DNA of 64,000 bases, from contig NZ_JACIFF010000001.1 of assembly GCF_014197245.1 (NCBI RefSeq), positions 434,001-498,000 of the forward strand, given 5' to 3'. Position numbers and translations under genes: made by a program. Origin of the DNA: Neolewinella aquimaris. Lineage in GTDB: Bacteria; Bacteroidota; Bacteroidia; Chitinophagales; Saprospiraceae. Of the stretch, positions 15,671 through 23,219 are shown piece after piece (the first letter of the stretch is position 1; the number at the start of each line of letters is the position of its first letter). Below the pieces are notes generated by a model that ran no database searches, had not been told where the DNA came from, and saw only the letters and a program-made list of their open reading frames with translations.

Positions 15671-17071
15671 ATGTCTCGACCAGGTCATACCGTCCCCCCC
15701 GGCGGACGAGCCTCGTTCCTCGGTCGGCCGACGGGGGGGACGGTGCCGATTTATACGTTGGTATGGTTAAGAGTCGCCCTCGGCATTCTCGGGGCGGGGG
15801 ATATTCTGGGCAACGGGATCTATTATCACTGGTACCTCGACGATTATTCCGGCTTCACCTTCCGTTACTTTGGTTTTGAGTGGGTCACGCCGCTGCCGGA
15901 GCCCTTGCTAAGTCTATACTTCGTTGTGGGGTTTTTGGCCGGTATTGCCGTGGCGGTAGGCTGGCGATTTCGCTATACCGCACCGCTGTTCGCGCTCAGT
16001 TTCAGCTACCTATTTTTGCTCGAAAAGGCGCATTACCTCAATCATGCCTACCTCTTCGTGTGGCTGGCCTGGTTGCTGGCCCTGACCCCCGCCTGGCGGG
16101 AGTGGTCCCTTGACGTGCGGCGCGATCCGGGCCAGTGGTCGCCGGTCGCTCCGAAGTGGAGCGTGTACGTGTTTCCGTTGCTGATGGGGCTGGTGTATTT
16201 CTTCGGGGGGATCAACAAGATCAACTACGACTGGCTCATCGAGGCCATGCCGCTGCACCTCTGGTTGGAGCGACGCTCCGGAATGCCGGTGTTGGGCCCA
16301 CTGTTCGCCCTTAAGTCCACGGCCTACGTGATGGCCTGGGGTGGGATGCTGCTCGACCTCCTCGCACCGTTTATGTTGCTGCACCGACGACTGCGGTGGC
16401 TGGCCCTTGCCCTCCTGTTGTTCTTTCACGCGACGAATCACCTGATTTTCAACATCGGCATCTTTCCCTACCTGTCGCTCGTGCTCACCAGTATGTTTTT
16501 CGCTCCCGATTGGCCGCTGCGGTTTGTCCGGTGGCTGGCCCATCGGTCCGTGCTGGTGGACGGCTGGCGAAAGGGCTGGATGGAACGGATCGGAGACCGC
16601 TCTCCGGCCAAATTGCACTGGCACCCGCGCCCCGCCGCCCTGGTGCTGCTGGTGGGACTGCACGTTTTTTTGCCCCTGCGCAACCTGCTTTTCGGATCGG
16701 ACGTGAACTGGACGGAGGAAGGGCATCGCTACAGCTGGCGGATGATGCTGCGCAGCAAGCAGGGGACGGGCTTTTTCCGAATAGTTGACGTGAATACGGG
16801 GAGGGAGGAAGCGGTATTGCCGGCCGATAGTCTCTCCGAAGATCGGTACCGGAAAATGGTGACCCACCCGGATATGATTCTTCAGTACGCCCACCACATT
16901 CGTGATGCCCGGGCCCGGCGCGGTCAGGAGGTAGCGGTGTACGGAAACTTCAAAGTGCGGCTGAACGGTCGGGAAATGCAGACCTACATCGATCCGGAGG
17001 TGGACCTGGCAACCACCGAATGGAGTTGGCTGCGACCGAAGCCCTGGATCCTCGAGGAGGCTAGAGAGTAG
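15671..17071 (+). CDS. Vitamin K-dependent gamma-carboxylase homologue (HTTM membrane protein)
   Basis: A 466-residue integral membrane protein. Several membrane helices in the first ~290 residues form the HTTM domain. The segment FFGGINKINYDW places Lys183 where human VKGC has its catalytic base Lys218, and YLNHAYLFVW keeps the His of the active-site NH motif (aligned from memory). After the helices a soluble C-terminal part includes KVRLNGREMQTYIDPEVDLA, the typical VKGC tail domain. Bacterial homologues lack a known Gla-protein substrate, so the reaction is uncertain; a hydroquinone cofactor is expected. The annotated N-terminus (residues 7-25) is encoded by an inverted-repeat element, so translation may really begin at GTG 15743 (VPIYTLVWLRV). 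It converges with cysM, overlapping by 11 bp. Confidence 0.85.
   Translation: MSRPGHTVPPGGRASFLGRPTGGTVPIYTLVWLRVALGILGAGDILGNGIYYHWYLDDYSGFTFRYFGFEWVTPLPEPLLSLYFVVGFLAGIAVAVGWRFRYTAPLFALSFSYLFLLEKAHYLNHAYLFVWLAWLLALTPAWREWSLDVRRDPGQWSPVAPKWSVYVFPLLMGLVYFFGGINKINYDWLIEAMPLHLWLERRSGMPVLGPLFALKSTAYVMAWGGMLLDLLAPFMLLHRRLRWLALALLLFFHATNHLIFNIGIFPYLSLVLTSMFFAPDWPLRFVRWLAHRSVLVDGWRKGWMERIGDRSPAKLHWHPRPAALVLLVGLHVFLPLRNLLFGSDVNWTEEGHRYSWRMMLRSKQGTGFFRIVDVNTGREEAVLPADSLSEDRYRKMVTHPDMILQYAHHIRDARARRGQEVAVYGNFKVRLNGREMQTYIDPEVDLATTEWSWLRPKPWILEEARE
15689..15744. repeat. 56-bp inverted-repeat element in the 5' end of the carboxylase frame
   Basis: Perfect 12-bp terminal arms ACCGTCCCCCCC (15689-15700) and GGGGGGGACGGT (15733-15744) flank a core that repeats parts of the lipA-downstream element (GGCGGACGAGC and GTCGGCCGAC). 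It looks like a small REP- or MITE-like unit or a strong mRNA hairpin. Confidence 0.75.
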
Positions 17072-17933
17072 ACAGGTAGCGATCCCCGCGATCACAAATG
17101 ATGCAGACGATGAGTCCGCTGTCCAGGTCGCGGGCGAGACGCAGGGCCGCGGCGGTTGCACCACCCGAACTGGTGCCGGCAAACAATCCCATTTCGCTCG
17201 CCAGTCGGTGCATCGTGGTAGTGGCTTCTACTTCGCTGACGTCGATCTTGATGTCCACCTGGGTGGGATCGTAGATAGCCGGAAGAAATTCCGGACTCCA
17301 GCGCCGGATACCGGGGATGCTGCTGCCGTCGGTGGGTTGAACGCCGACGATCTTTACCTCCGCCGACTGCTCGTGCAGGTACCGACCGGTGCCGGTGATC
17401 GTGCCCGTAGTGCCCATGCTGCTCACGAAGTGGGTAATTTTCCCCTCGGTGTCGCGCCAGATTTCCGGTCCGGTGGAGCGGTAGTGTGCCCGCCAGTTGT
17501 CGTCGTTCGAGAACTGGTTGAGCTGTACGTAGTCGCCGCTGTCCTCCATTTCCTGGGCCAGTTCCCGGCTGTATTCGATGGTGCGGTCGGCGGCGGTGAG
17601 GATCACTTCGGCACCGTATACCCGCATTGACTTTACGCGTTCCTCGGTGCTGTTATCGGGCATAATGAGGGTGATGGGGATCCGGTACTTCGCCGCGATC
17701 ATGGCCAGGGCAATGCCGGTGTTGCCGCTGGTTGCCTCTACGATACGCTTTCCGCCGGCAAGCTCGCCGCGTTCCATGGCTCCGCGGATCATGCTGAGGG
17801 CGGCGCGGTCCTTCACCGATCCACCCGGATTTTGCCCCTCCAGTTTTCCGTACAGTTTGATGCGGGGGTTCTCCTGAAGGTCGGAGAGGTCTACGAGCGG
17901 CGTATTGCCGATCAGGTCGAAAAGCTGGTTCAT
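17061..17933 (-). CDS. cysM: Cysteine synthase B
   Basis: A 290-residue fold-type II PLP enzyme making cysteine from O-acetylserine (or O-phosphoserine) and a sulfur donor. Landmarks: IGNTPLVDL, KLEGQNPGGSVKDRAAL with the PLP-binding Lys, EATSGNTGIALAMIAA, the phosphate loop SSMGTTGTITGTGRYL, and GLFAGTSSGGATAAAL. The motif GVQPTDGSSIPGIRRW is typical of CysM-type rather than CysK-type enzymes. Length is normal. Its ATG overlaps the stop of the upstream helix-hairpin-helix gene by four bases, so the two are co-transcribed, though no functional link is obvious. It converges with the VKGC homologue, sharing 11 bp. Confidence 0.95.
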   Translation of the reverse strand: MNQLFDLIGNTPLVDLSDLQENPRIKLYGKLEGQNPGGSVKDRAALSMIRGAMERGELAGGKRIVEATSGNTGIALAMIAAKYRIPITLIMPDNSTEERVKSMRVYGAEVILTAADRTIEYSRELAQEMEDSGDYVQLNQFSNDDNWRAHYRSTGPEIWRDTEGKITHFVSSMGTTGTITGTGRYLHEQSAEVKIVGVQPTDGSSIPGIRRWSPEFLPAIYDPTQVDIKIDVSEVEATTTMHRLASEMGLFAGTSSGGATAAALRLARDLDSGLIVCIICDRGDRYLSTL

Positions 17934-19069
17934 CGGTCGAAGTTCAGGTAGGGCAACAACGCATCTAAATTTTCGGTGGAGAGCGCCCGCACTTTTTTCA
18001 GATCCTCCGCCGAGGCGAAGGGGCCGTGGTTGTCGCGGTAGCGGACAATGATCTCGGCGGTGCGCATTTTGAGCAGGGGGTGGCGACCGAGTTCGGCGGC
18101 GGTGGCGCGGTTAATGTACAGGGGGCGTGTGATCGGACTCCACCGCAAGTGGGGCGCAATGGATGCATAGACGGAATCCGGTAATCCGTAAGTCGCGGCG
18201 ACCTGTTCGACCCGGGCGAATCCACCCAGCGATTCCCGGTAGGCCACGATCTGTTCGGCGCGGTAGGGACCGATGCCGGGCAGCCGGGTCCATTCTTCGG
18301 TGGTGGCTGTATTCACGTCAATTGCTGTATTCACGTCAACCGGGGCGGACGTTTCATTGGCTGGCGGGTACGCTCCGATAGTTGCCGGGGAGGGAGAATT
18401 CGGTTGAGAAATGGTAATTAGGTCCAGAAGGTCGTTGACCTTTGCGCTGTCCAGCACGCTTACGCGGTGCAGGTCGGTCGGCCGCCGAAAGGTCACCGGG
18501 CGGTAGCTGCGGTATTTGAGCAGGGCATTGGTTTCCCACTCCGTGAATCCCAGGAGGCGGAGACTGTCGGCCGGGAGGGTGTTGGGGTCAAAGGGGAAGC
18601 GCTGTGCCGGCGGGGGCGTGGCTGTAGCTTTCGTGCGGGCCTCCGGAGCTTTGGGTGCCGGTATTTCTGCGAGGCCGATAAGCCTGTGGGCCTGTTCGGG
18701 GCGAAGAACGTATAGTTTGGCGATCTCGTCCGGGTGGCGAAAGGGACGTTTGTCGCGAAATTTGGTGAACGCGGCGGCCTGCTTTGCGGAAAGTCCCAGC
18801 CGTTGAAGTTCTCCGACCGACACCTGATTGGGGTTAAACCGGAAGCTTTCGACGGACTCACCGGGTTGAGGAGTCTTGTTGGCTATAGCGCGGAGGCGGG
18901 CTGCGGCAATGAGCAGTTCAGGGTCTTTCGCAGAGGCAAAGGTTGTACTCGACGAGGCAAACGCTCGACTGATCATATAGAATGCGGTGATGAGTATCAG
19001 TAATAGAAGTAGACCGAAGCGTTGATTGCGGGTGTAGGACCAGGGGTTGGGGGCACCGGGTGGGGGCAT
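17930..19069 (-). CDS. Membrane-anchored helix-hairpin-helix (ComEA-like) protein
   Basis: A 379-residue protein with an N-terminal anchor (NQRFGLLLLLILITAFYMIS) and a C-terminal two-thirds made of four helix-hairpin-helix repeats. Each begins with an Asn-containing turn: NQVSVGELQRLGLSAKQAAA, NTLPADSLRLLGFTEWETNA, NTATTEEWTRLPGIGPYRAE and NRATAAELGRHPLLKMRTAE. The third has the canonical PGIGPYRAEQI hairpin. ComEA-type proteins bind DNA outside the membrane during natural transformation, so DNA uptake is a plausible role, but the Bacteroidota proteins of this layout are uncharacterised. A TAGTTTTG box lies only one base before ATG 19069, so either that box is fortuitous or the true start is further in. 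It overlaps cysM by four bases. Confidence 0.85.
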   Translation of the reverse strand: MPPPGAPNPWSYTRNQRFGLLLLLILITAFYMISRAFASSSTTFASAKDPELLIAAARLRAIANKTPQPGESVESFRFNPNQVSVGELQRLGLSAKQAAAFTKFRDKRPFRHPDEIAKLYVLRPEQAHRLIGLAEIPAPKAPEARTKATATPPPAQRFPFDPNTLPADSLRLLGFTEWETNALLKYRSYRPVTFRRPTDLHRVSVLDSAKVNDLLDLITISQPNSPSPATIGAYPPANETSAPVDVNTAIDVNTATTEEWTRLPGIGPYRAEQIVAYRESLGGFARVEQVAATYGLPDSVYASIAPHLRWSPITRPLYINRATAAELGRHPLLKMRTAEIIVRYRDNHGPFASAEDLKKVRALSTENLDALLPYLNFDR

Positions 19070-19101
19070 GCAAAACTAGGGGTTAGCGATAGGGTGAGAG
19101 A

Positions 19102-19605
19102 TTAGGAAAGCACGAGGAACTGGCAGAGTACGCCTCCCATCAGTCCGAGGGTGATGGCCCAGTACCCTACGTGGATCAGCACGTAGTTCCACCGGCGTCG
19201 TTCGAAGAGTGCATTGATGGCGAGTAGACTGCCGACGAATACAATTGCGACCAGGACACCGTGGAAAAACCCGTGACCGAAGGTGCGGTGCAGGGACATA
19301 ATTCCATATTCCTGGTCTAGTGTATCTAAGGCTGCGAAAACCTCCGCGCCGACTTCATCGCCGACGTGAGCCAACAGGCTGTCTATACCGGACTGGTGAA
19401 TGACCATACTCGGGAGTATGAGGGCTACCAAAATGCTGAACAGGTAGGTCATACCGAAGATGACGAGCATATTGCCCGAGCGGAGTTTATCCGCATCCAG
19501 GCCCGTAGCCCGCATCCAGATACCGCCGACGACCCGTTCGTTGTAGTAGATTGCACCGACCGCCAGGGGAATCAGGGCAACCAGGGGGATGAGCCACCAG
19601 TTCAT
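19102..19605 (-). CDS. DUF1761 family membrane protein
   Basis: A 167-residue protein with about four membrane helices. The start is ATG 19605 (MNWWLIPLVALIPLAVGAIY); frames extending upstream run into the recN promoter region and encode nothing hydrophobic. The opening pattern (aromatic residues, then a helix ending in GAIYYNE) and the later SGNMLVIFGMTYLFSILVAL and RTFGHGFFHGVLVAIVFVG match the DUF1761 family. Function is unknown in all members I recall. It is divergent from recN, with 106 bp between start codons, and follows no clear operon: the HhH gene starts 32 bp downstream on the same strand. Confidence 0.8.
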   Translation of the reverse strand: MNWWLIPLVALIPLAVGAIYYNERVVGGIWMRATGLDADKLRSGNMLVIFGMTYLFSILVALILPSMVIHQSGIDSLLAHVGDEVGAEVFAALDTLDQEYGIMSLHRTFGHGFFHGVLVAIVFVGSLLAINALFERRRWNYVLIHVGYWAITLGLMGGVLCQFLVLS

Positions 19606-19682
19606 GCGCGTGTACGTTGTTAGGTTCTCAATGTAATCAAAAACAATTGTTCGGCGCATTTCGGTCCGCGTCGAATTGGTTG

Positions 19683-19690
19683 TAAATTTG
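19683..19690 (+). promoter_or_regulatory. -7 box of recN
   Basis: TAAATTTG matches TAnnTTTG and lies 21 bp before ATG 19712, giving a leader of about 15 nt. No SOS (LexA) box was recognised nearby. Confidence 0.5.
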
Positions 19691-19711
19691 GGCTTTTCCA
19701 ACATTTCCTCT

Positions 19712-21376
19712 ATGATCAAGCGGCTGCACATCAGCAACTACGCCATTATCGAAGAGCTCACCCTCGACTTCGCGGAGGGGCTGAGCATCATCACCGGCGA
19801 GACCGGCGCCGGCAAGTCGATCGTACTGGGTGCGCTCAACCTGATCCTCGGCGGGCGGGCCGACACCAAGACCCTCTTCAACGATACCCAGAAGTGCGTC
19901 ATCGAGGGTCGTTTCGAAGTGGCTGCTTACGATCTGGAGTCTTTCTTTGCCGAAAACGACCTCGACTACGATCCCGAACTGATCATTCGTCGTGAGATCA
20001 CCCCCTCCGGGAAGAGCCGGGCCTTCGTGAACGATACCCCCGCCAACCTCAAGGTGCTGCAGCAGCTCGGTGCGACCCTGATCGACCTCCACCAGCAGTT
20101 TGATACGTTGTACATCAACAACAGCGAGTTTCAACTTGAATTACTCGATGCACTGGCTACCCAAAGGGAGGCCGTCAAGGCTTACCGGCGGGATTACAGC
20201 AAACTTCAGGAGACCCGGCGACGGCTCCACCAACTTCAGGAGGAGCAGGCTCAGGCACGTCGGGAACAGGAGTTCCTGGAATTTCAGGTCAACGAGCTTG
20301 AGGAGGCCGGGCTGCAGGCCAACGAACAGGAGGAGCTGGAAGCCGAACGCCACCGGTTGAGCAACGCCGACGAAATAAAGCAGCTCACCTCCGGCGTATT
20401 TCATTACCTCACGGAAGGGGACAGCTCGGTCAGCGACCGGCTCATGGCCATTGCGGTGAAGTTGACGCCGCTCGCCGCGGGGGATCCCCAGCTTCGGGCG
20501 ATCAACGAACGCTTCGAGGGTATTCGCCTCGAACTGGACGAAGTCGCCTCCGACCTGGAAGCGTTCGGGGAAGACACTGAAGTGAACCCCGAGCGACTGG
20601 AAGAGATCGAGGAACGGCTCAATCTGCTGTACCGCCTCCACACCAAGCATGCGGTCAAGGACAACCAGGAACTTATTGAGATATATAAGGAGCTTTCCGA
20701 TCGCCTCGGCCACTTCGCCGATCTGGGGGGCAACATTACCAAGCTGGAAAAAGAGCGGGAACGGCTGACGGCCGACCTGATCCGACAGGGCACCGCGCTG
20801 CGCAAGGAAAGACAGCGGGTGGCTCCCCGTTTTGCCAGTGACGTGCGCCGACAACTATCGGAGCTGAGCATGTCAAATGCCCGTCTGGAAGTCGACTTCA
20901 AGCCCCTGGAAAAGCCCGGCCCGAACGGGCTCGATGAAGTACGCTTCCTGTTCAGCGCTAATAAGGGTGGAAAACTGCAAAGCATCAAGGACGCGGCCTC
21001 TGGTGGAGAGATGTCGCGCCTCGCCCTGGTCACCAAAAGTCTGGTTGCCTCGGCCATGGAGCTGCCGACGCTGATCTTCGACGAGATCGACGCCGGGGTG
21101 AGCGGAGACGTTGCCCAGAAGATGGGCCGCATCCTTACCGAATTAAGTACGCACCACCAGGTCGTGGTGATCACCCACTCGCCCCAGGTGGCTAGCCGTG
21201 CCCACCGCCATTATTTTGTGTATAAAACCGATAAGAAGGACGCCGAACGCACCATCACGCGCGTTCGCGAACTCGATACGGAAGAACGAGTACGGGCGAT
21301 TGCCACCATGCTAAGTCAGAACCCACCGAGCGATTCGGCGCTGAAGAACGCGCGGGAGCTGATCGCGGCGGATTAG
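19712..21376 (+). CDS. recN: DNA repair protein RecN
   Basis: A 554-residue SMC-like ATPase that helps hold broken DNA ends in recombinational repair. Start is ATG 19712 (MIKRLHISNYAIIEELTLDF), the conserved RecN beginning; an upstream in-frame ATG would add 12 unrelated residues. Walker A is ITGETGAGKSIVLGAL, followed by LILGGRADTKTLF. The middle (about 150-380) is a long coiled coil rich in Glu, Arg and Gln. The C-terminal half carries the signature ASGGEMSRLALVTKSL and Walker B LIFDEIDAGVSGDVAQKMG. Length is normal. It converges with the tocopherol-type methyltransferase pair. Confidence 0.97.
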   Translation: MIKRLHISNYAIIEELTLDFAEGLSIITGETGAGKSIVLGALNLILGGRADTKTLFNDTQKCVIEGRFEVAAYDLESFFAENDLDYDPELIIRREITPSGKSRAFVNDTPANLKVLQQLGATLIDLHQQFDTLYINNSEFQLELLDALATQREAVKAYRRDYSKLQETRRRLHQLQEEQAQARREQEFLEFQVNELEEAGLQANEQEELEAERHRLSNADEIKQLTSGVFHYLTEGDSSVSDRLMAIAVKLTPLAAGDPQLRAINERFEGIRLELDEVASDLEAFGEDTEVNPERLEEIEERLNLLYRLHTKHAVKDNQELIEIYKELSDRLGHFADLGGNITKLEKERERLTADLIRQGTALRKERQRVAPRFASDVRRQLSELSMSNARLEVDFKPLEKPGPNGLDEVRFLFSANKGGKLQSIKDAASGGEMSRLALVTKSLVASAMELPTLIFDEIDAGVSGDVAQKMGRILTELSTHHQVVVITHSPQVASRAHRHYFVYKTDKKDAERTITRVRELDTEERVRAIATMLSQNPPSDSALKNARELIAAD

Positions 21377-21394
21377 GTAACCGGGGAAAATCAG

Positions 21395-22246
21395 TTACTG
21401 CTTCGTTGCGCAGAGCACGCCGTACTGGATCGCCCCGGTCGCGAAACCCTGCTTCATGTACTTCATGGCCCAGGCCCCGCGGATGGTGCCGATGCCCGAA
21501 CGGATGAGTCCCGGCCAGTTGCGGGGATCGAGGCCGCTGCGGATCACAGCACCCCAGAAGGGTTCGACGGCATCCGACCAGTCGTCGGTGCGAATATGCT
21601 TTAGTCCGGCCCGCTCGGCCGCCGCGGCGAGGTTAGGAATACTCACCAGGGGCGGAAGGTGGTACAGCTCGCATATTTTATGGAGGGTGTACTGGTCGCT
21701 CGGAGAGAGGTAGGGTGGTTCGGGGCGCTGACACCACGTTGCCATCAGCAACCGTCCGCCTGGCTTCAGCAGCCGGCGAAACAGACTGAACAGCTCTTGC
21801 TTGTCCGCCATGTGTTCGGCGGATTCCATGCTCCAAATAAGATCGAACGTGCCGTCGACGGCGGGGTCGAGCTGGTAGACGTCCTTCGCAATGATCCGCA
21901 GACGACCGGCGAGGCCGGCCGATTGGTTGTATTCCATCCCGCGTTGGGCCTGCACCGGACTGAGGGTTACACCCAGCGCAGTGGCTCCGGGATACTTTAG
22001 AGCGAGGTACCGGCTGCTACCCCCGACACCGCAACCGGCGTCGAGAATGCTGCCGACGTTCTTATCGGGTGCCAGCCCCCATTCCAGCAGAGCTTCGATC
22101 ATATCGATCTGTGCGCGGCGGTGGTCTACCCGGCGCGTGCCGTCGGGACCGTAGTAGCCGTGGTGCATTTGTTCGCCCCAAGTGTTGAGCCAAAGGGGGG
22201 TGGACTGGTCGTAAAAAGATCGAATGCGCTCGTTTAGTTCGGGCAT
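21395..22246 (-). CDS. Gamma-tocopherol methyltransferase-like (VTE4-type) methyltransferase
   Basis: A 283-residue SAM-dependent methyltransferase whose wording closely follows plant and cyanobacterial gamma-tocopherol methyltransferase. Landmarks in order: IRSFYDQSTPLWLNTWGEQM, HHGYYGPDG, RRAQIDMIEALLEWG, ILDAGCGVGGSSRYLA (SAM motif I), GVTLSPVQAQRG, DLIWSMESAEHMADK, LLMATWCQRPEPP, YHLPPLVS, and DDWSDAVEPFWGAVIRSG. Nearly every block has a counterpart in VTE4 as I remember it, including the SMESxEHMxDK motif. The family methylates the aromatic head group of a prenylated chromanol or quinol. The gene starts 2 bp after the VTE3-like gene, so they form a two-gene operon. The actual substrate in a Bacteroidota cell is unknown. 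Confidence 0.85.
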   Translation of the reverse strand: MPELNERIRSFYDQSTPLWLNTWGEQMHHGYYGPDGTRRVDHRRAQIDMIEALLEWGLAPDKNVGSILDAGCGVGGSSRYLALKYPGATALGVTLSPVQAQRGMEYNQSAGLAGRLRIIAKDVYQLDPAVDGTFDLIWSMESAEHMADKQELFSLFRRLLKPGGRLLMATWCQRPEPPYLSPSDQYTLHKICELYHLPPLVSIPNLAAAAERAGLKHIRTDDWSDAVEPFWGAVIRSGLDPRNWPGLIRSGIGTIRGAWAMKYMKQGFATGAIQYGVLCATKQ

Positions 22247-22248
22247 GC

Positions 22249-23178
22249 CTAGCGCTTGCGGAGGATGGCCCGGACGAGGAAGTAGGTAGCGATTGCCCCG
22301 ATTCCGATGAGGACGGCTTTCTGTTCGCGATTGAGGGGTTCCACCTCGCCTTCGACCCCGCGGATCGGGGCGGTGACGTGGGCGAGCAGCGCCATGGGAA
22401 TGAAGAGGAAGCCGGCGGTGGAACCGACCAGCACCCGGCTCGTCAGTAGTAGGTTACGGCCCAGCCACCCTCCCTTCGGATCGGCTTCGACCACGGCGGC
22501 AGCGGCAGCCTTGCGCTCACCGTAACCGGTCGGTTTGCCGGGGGCGGGCTTCGTGCCGACGATGGCAATGCCGTAGCGTTCGTTTTCCTGCCAGTGGGGG
22601 CGGATGTAGGTCCAGTTTACGTCGGTAAATCCGGCGGTCTGGAAGTATAGGTGGTAATCGTTCTCCGGGGGAAAGAGCATCCACAAGTTGGCGATGAACT
22701 TACTGACTGGGTTGGCGGGTTCGATGGGGCCGATCATCAGCGCCTGTCCGCCCTCCTTGATCACACGGTAGGCTTCGTCGATCCCCCGTTGTGGATTGGG
22801 CCAGTACTCGATGGAGCCGGCCGAGACGTAGCGATCGAAAGTATCGTCGGCAAAGGGGAGGTTTTCGGCATCGCCCAGTCGGAAGCGGCAGTCTTCCAGG
22901 TCGGGTTTGACCATGGCGCGCTCCATTTGCTGGGGACTCTGGTCGAGGCAGATGATGTTCTTGGCGGGCACCCGTTTGACGATGCCCTGGGTGGTGAAGC
23001 CGGTGCCCGAACCTACGTCGACCACGCGGAGTTGATCGCCGTTCGCCCAGTCCGCAATGTCGAGCGACTTATCCCGCATCCGCGCCGTCCAGAAGAGAGG
23101 ATTGACGAGTTTGTCGTAGAAATTGGAGAGGTAGCGGTAGAACCAAAAGGCCTCCCGTTTATGTTGCATCAGTCTCAT
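22249..23178 (-). CDS. MPBQ/MSBQ methyltransferase-like (VTE3-type) membrane-anchored methyltransferase
   Basis: A 309-residue SAM methyltransferase strikingly like plant VTE3, which methylates 2-methyl-6-phytyl- and 2-methyl-6-solanesyl-benzoquinol in tocopherol and plastoquinone synthesis. Landmarks: QHKREAFWFYRYLSNFYDKL, VVDVGSGTGFTTQGIVKRV (SAM motif I), ICLDQSPQQMERA, GDAENLPFADDTFDRYVSAG, SIEYWPNPQRGIDEAYRVIK, ALMIGPIEPANPVSKF, LWMLFPPENDY. The C-terminus has a hydrophobic anchor (VLIGIGAIATYFLVRAIL), also a feature of the plant enzyme. The start is ATG 23178, with ATG 23169 (MQHKREAF) as the alternative. It is first in the operon with the VTE4-like gene and is divergent from the ppk cluster. 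Menaquinone or another quinone as substrate remains possible. Confidence 0.85.
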   Translation of the reverse strand: MRLMQHKREAFWFYRYLSNFYDKLVNPLFWTARMRDKSLDIADWANGDQLRVVDVGSGTGFTTQGIVKRVPAKNIICLDQSPQQMERAMVKPDLEDCRFRLGDAENLPFADDTFDRYVSAGSIEYWPNPQRGIDEAYRVIKEGGQALMIGPIEPANPVSKFIANLWMLFPPENDYHLYFQTAGFTDVNWTYIRPHWQENERYGIAIVGTKPAPGKPTGYGERKAAAAAVVEADPKGGWLGRNLLLTSRVLVGSTAGFLFIPMALLAHVTAPIRGVEGEVEPLNREQKAVLIGIGAIATYFLVRAILRKR

Positions 23179-23219
23179 CGGTATAGATAGGTTGCTGGTT
23201 TAATACGTCTGGAGGCCGT

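Noticed and set aside
16010-17182. A 390-residue frame opposite the VKGC homologue
   Set aside because: Low-complexity, Gln- and Pro-rich translation opposite a conserved membrane protein.
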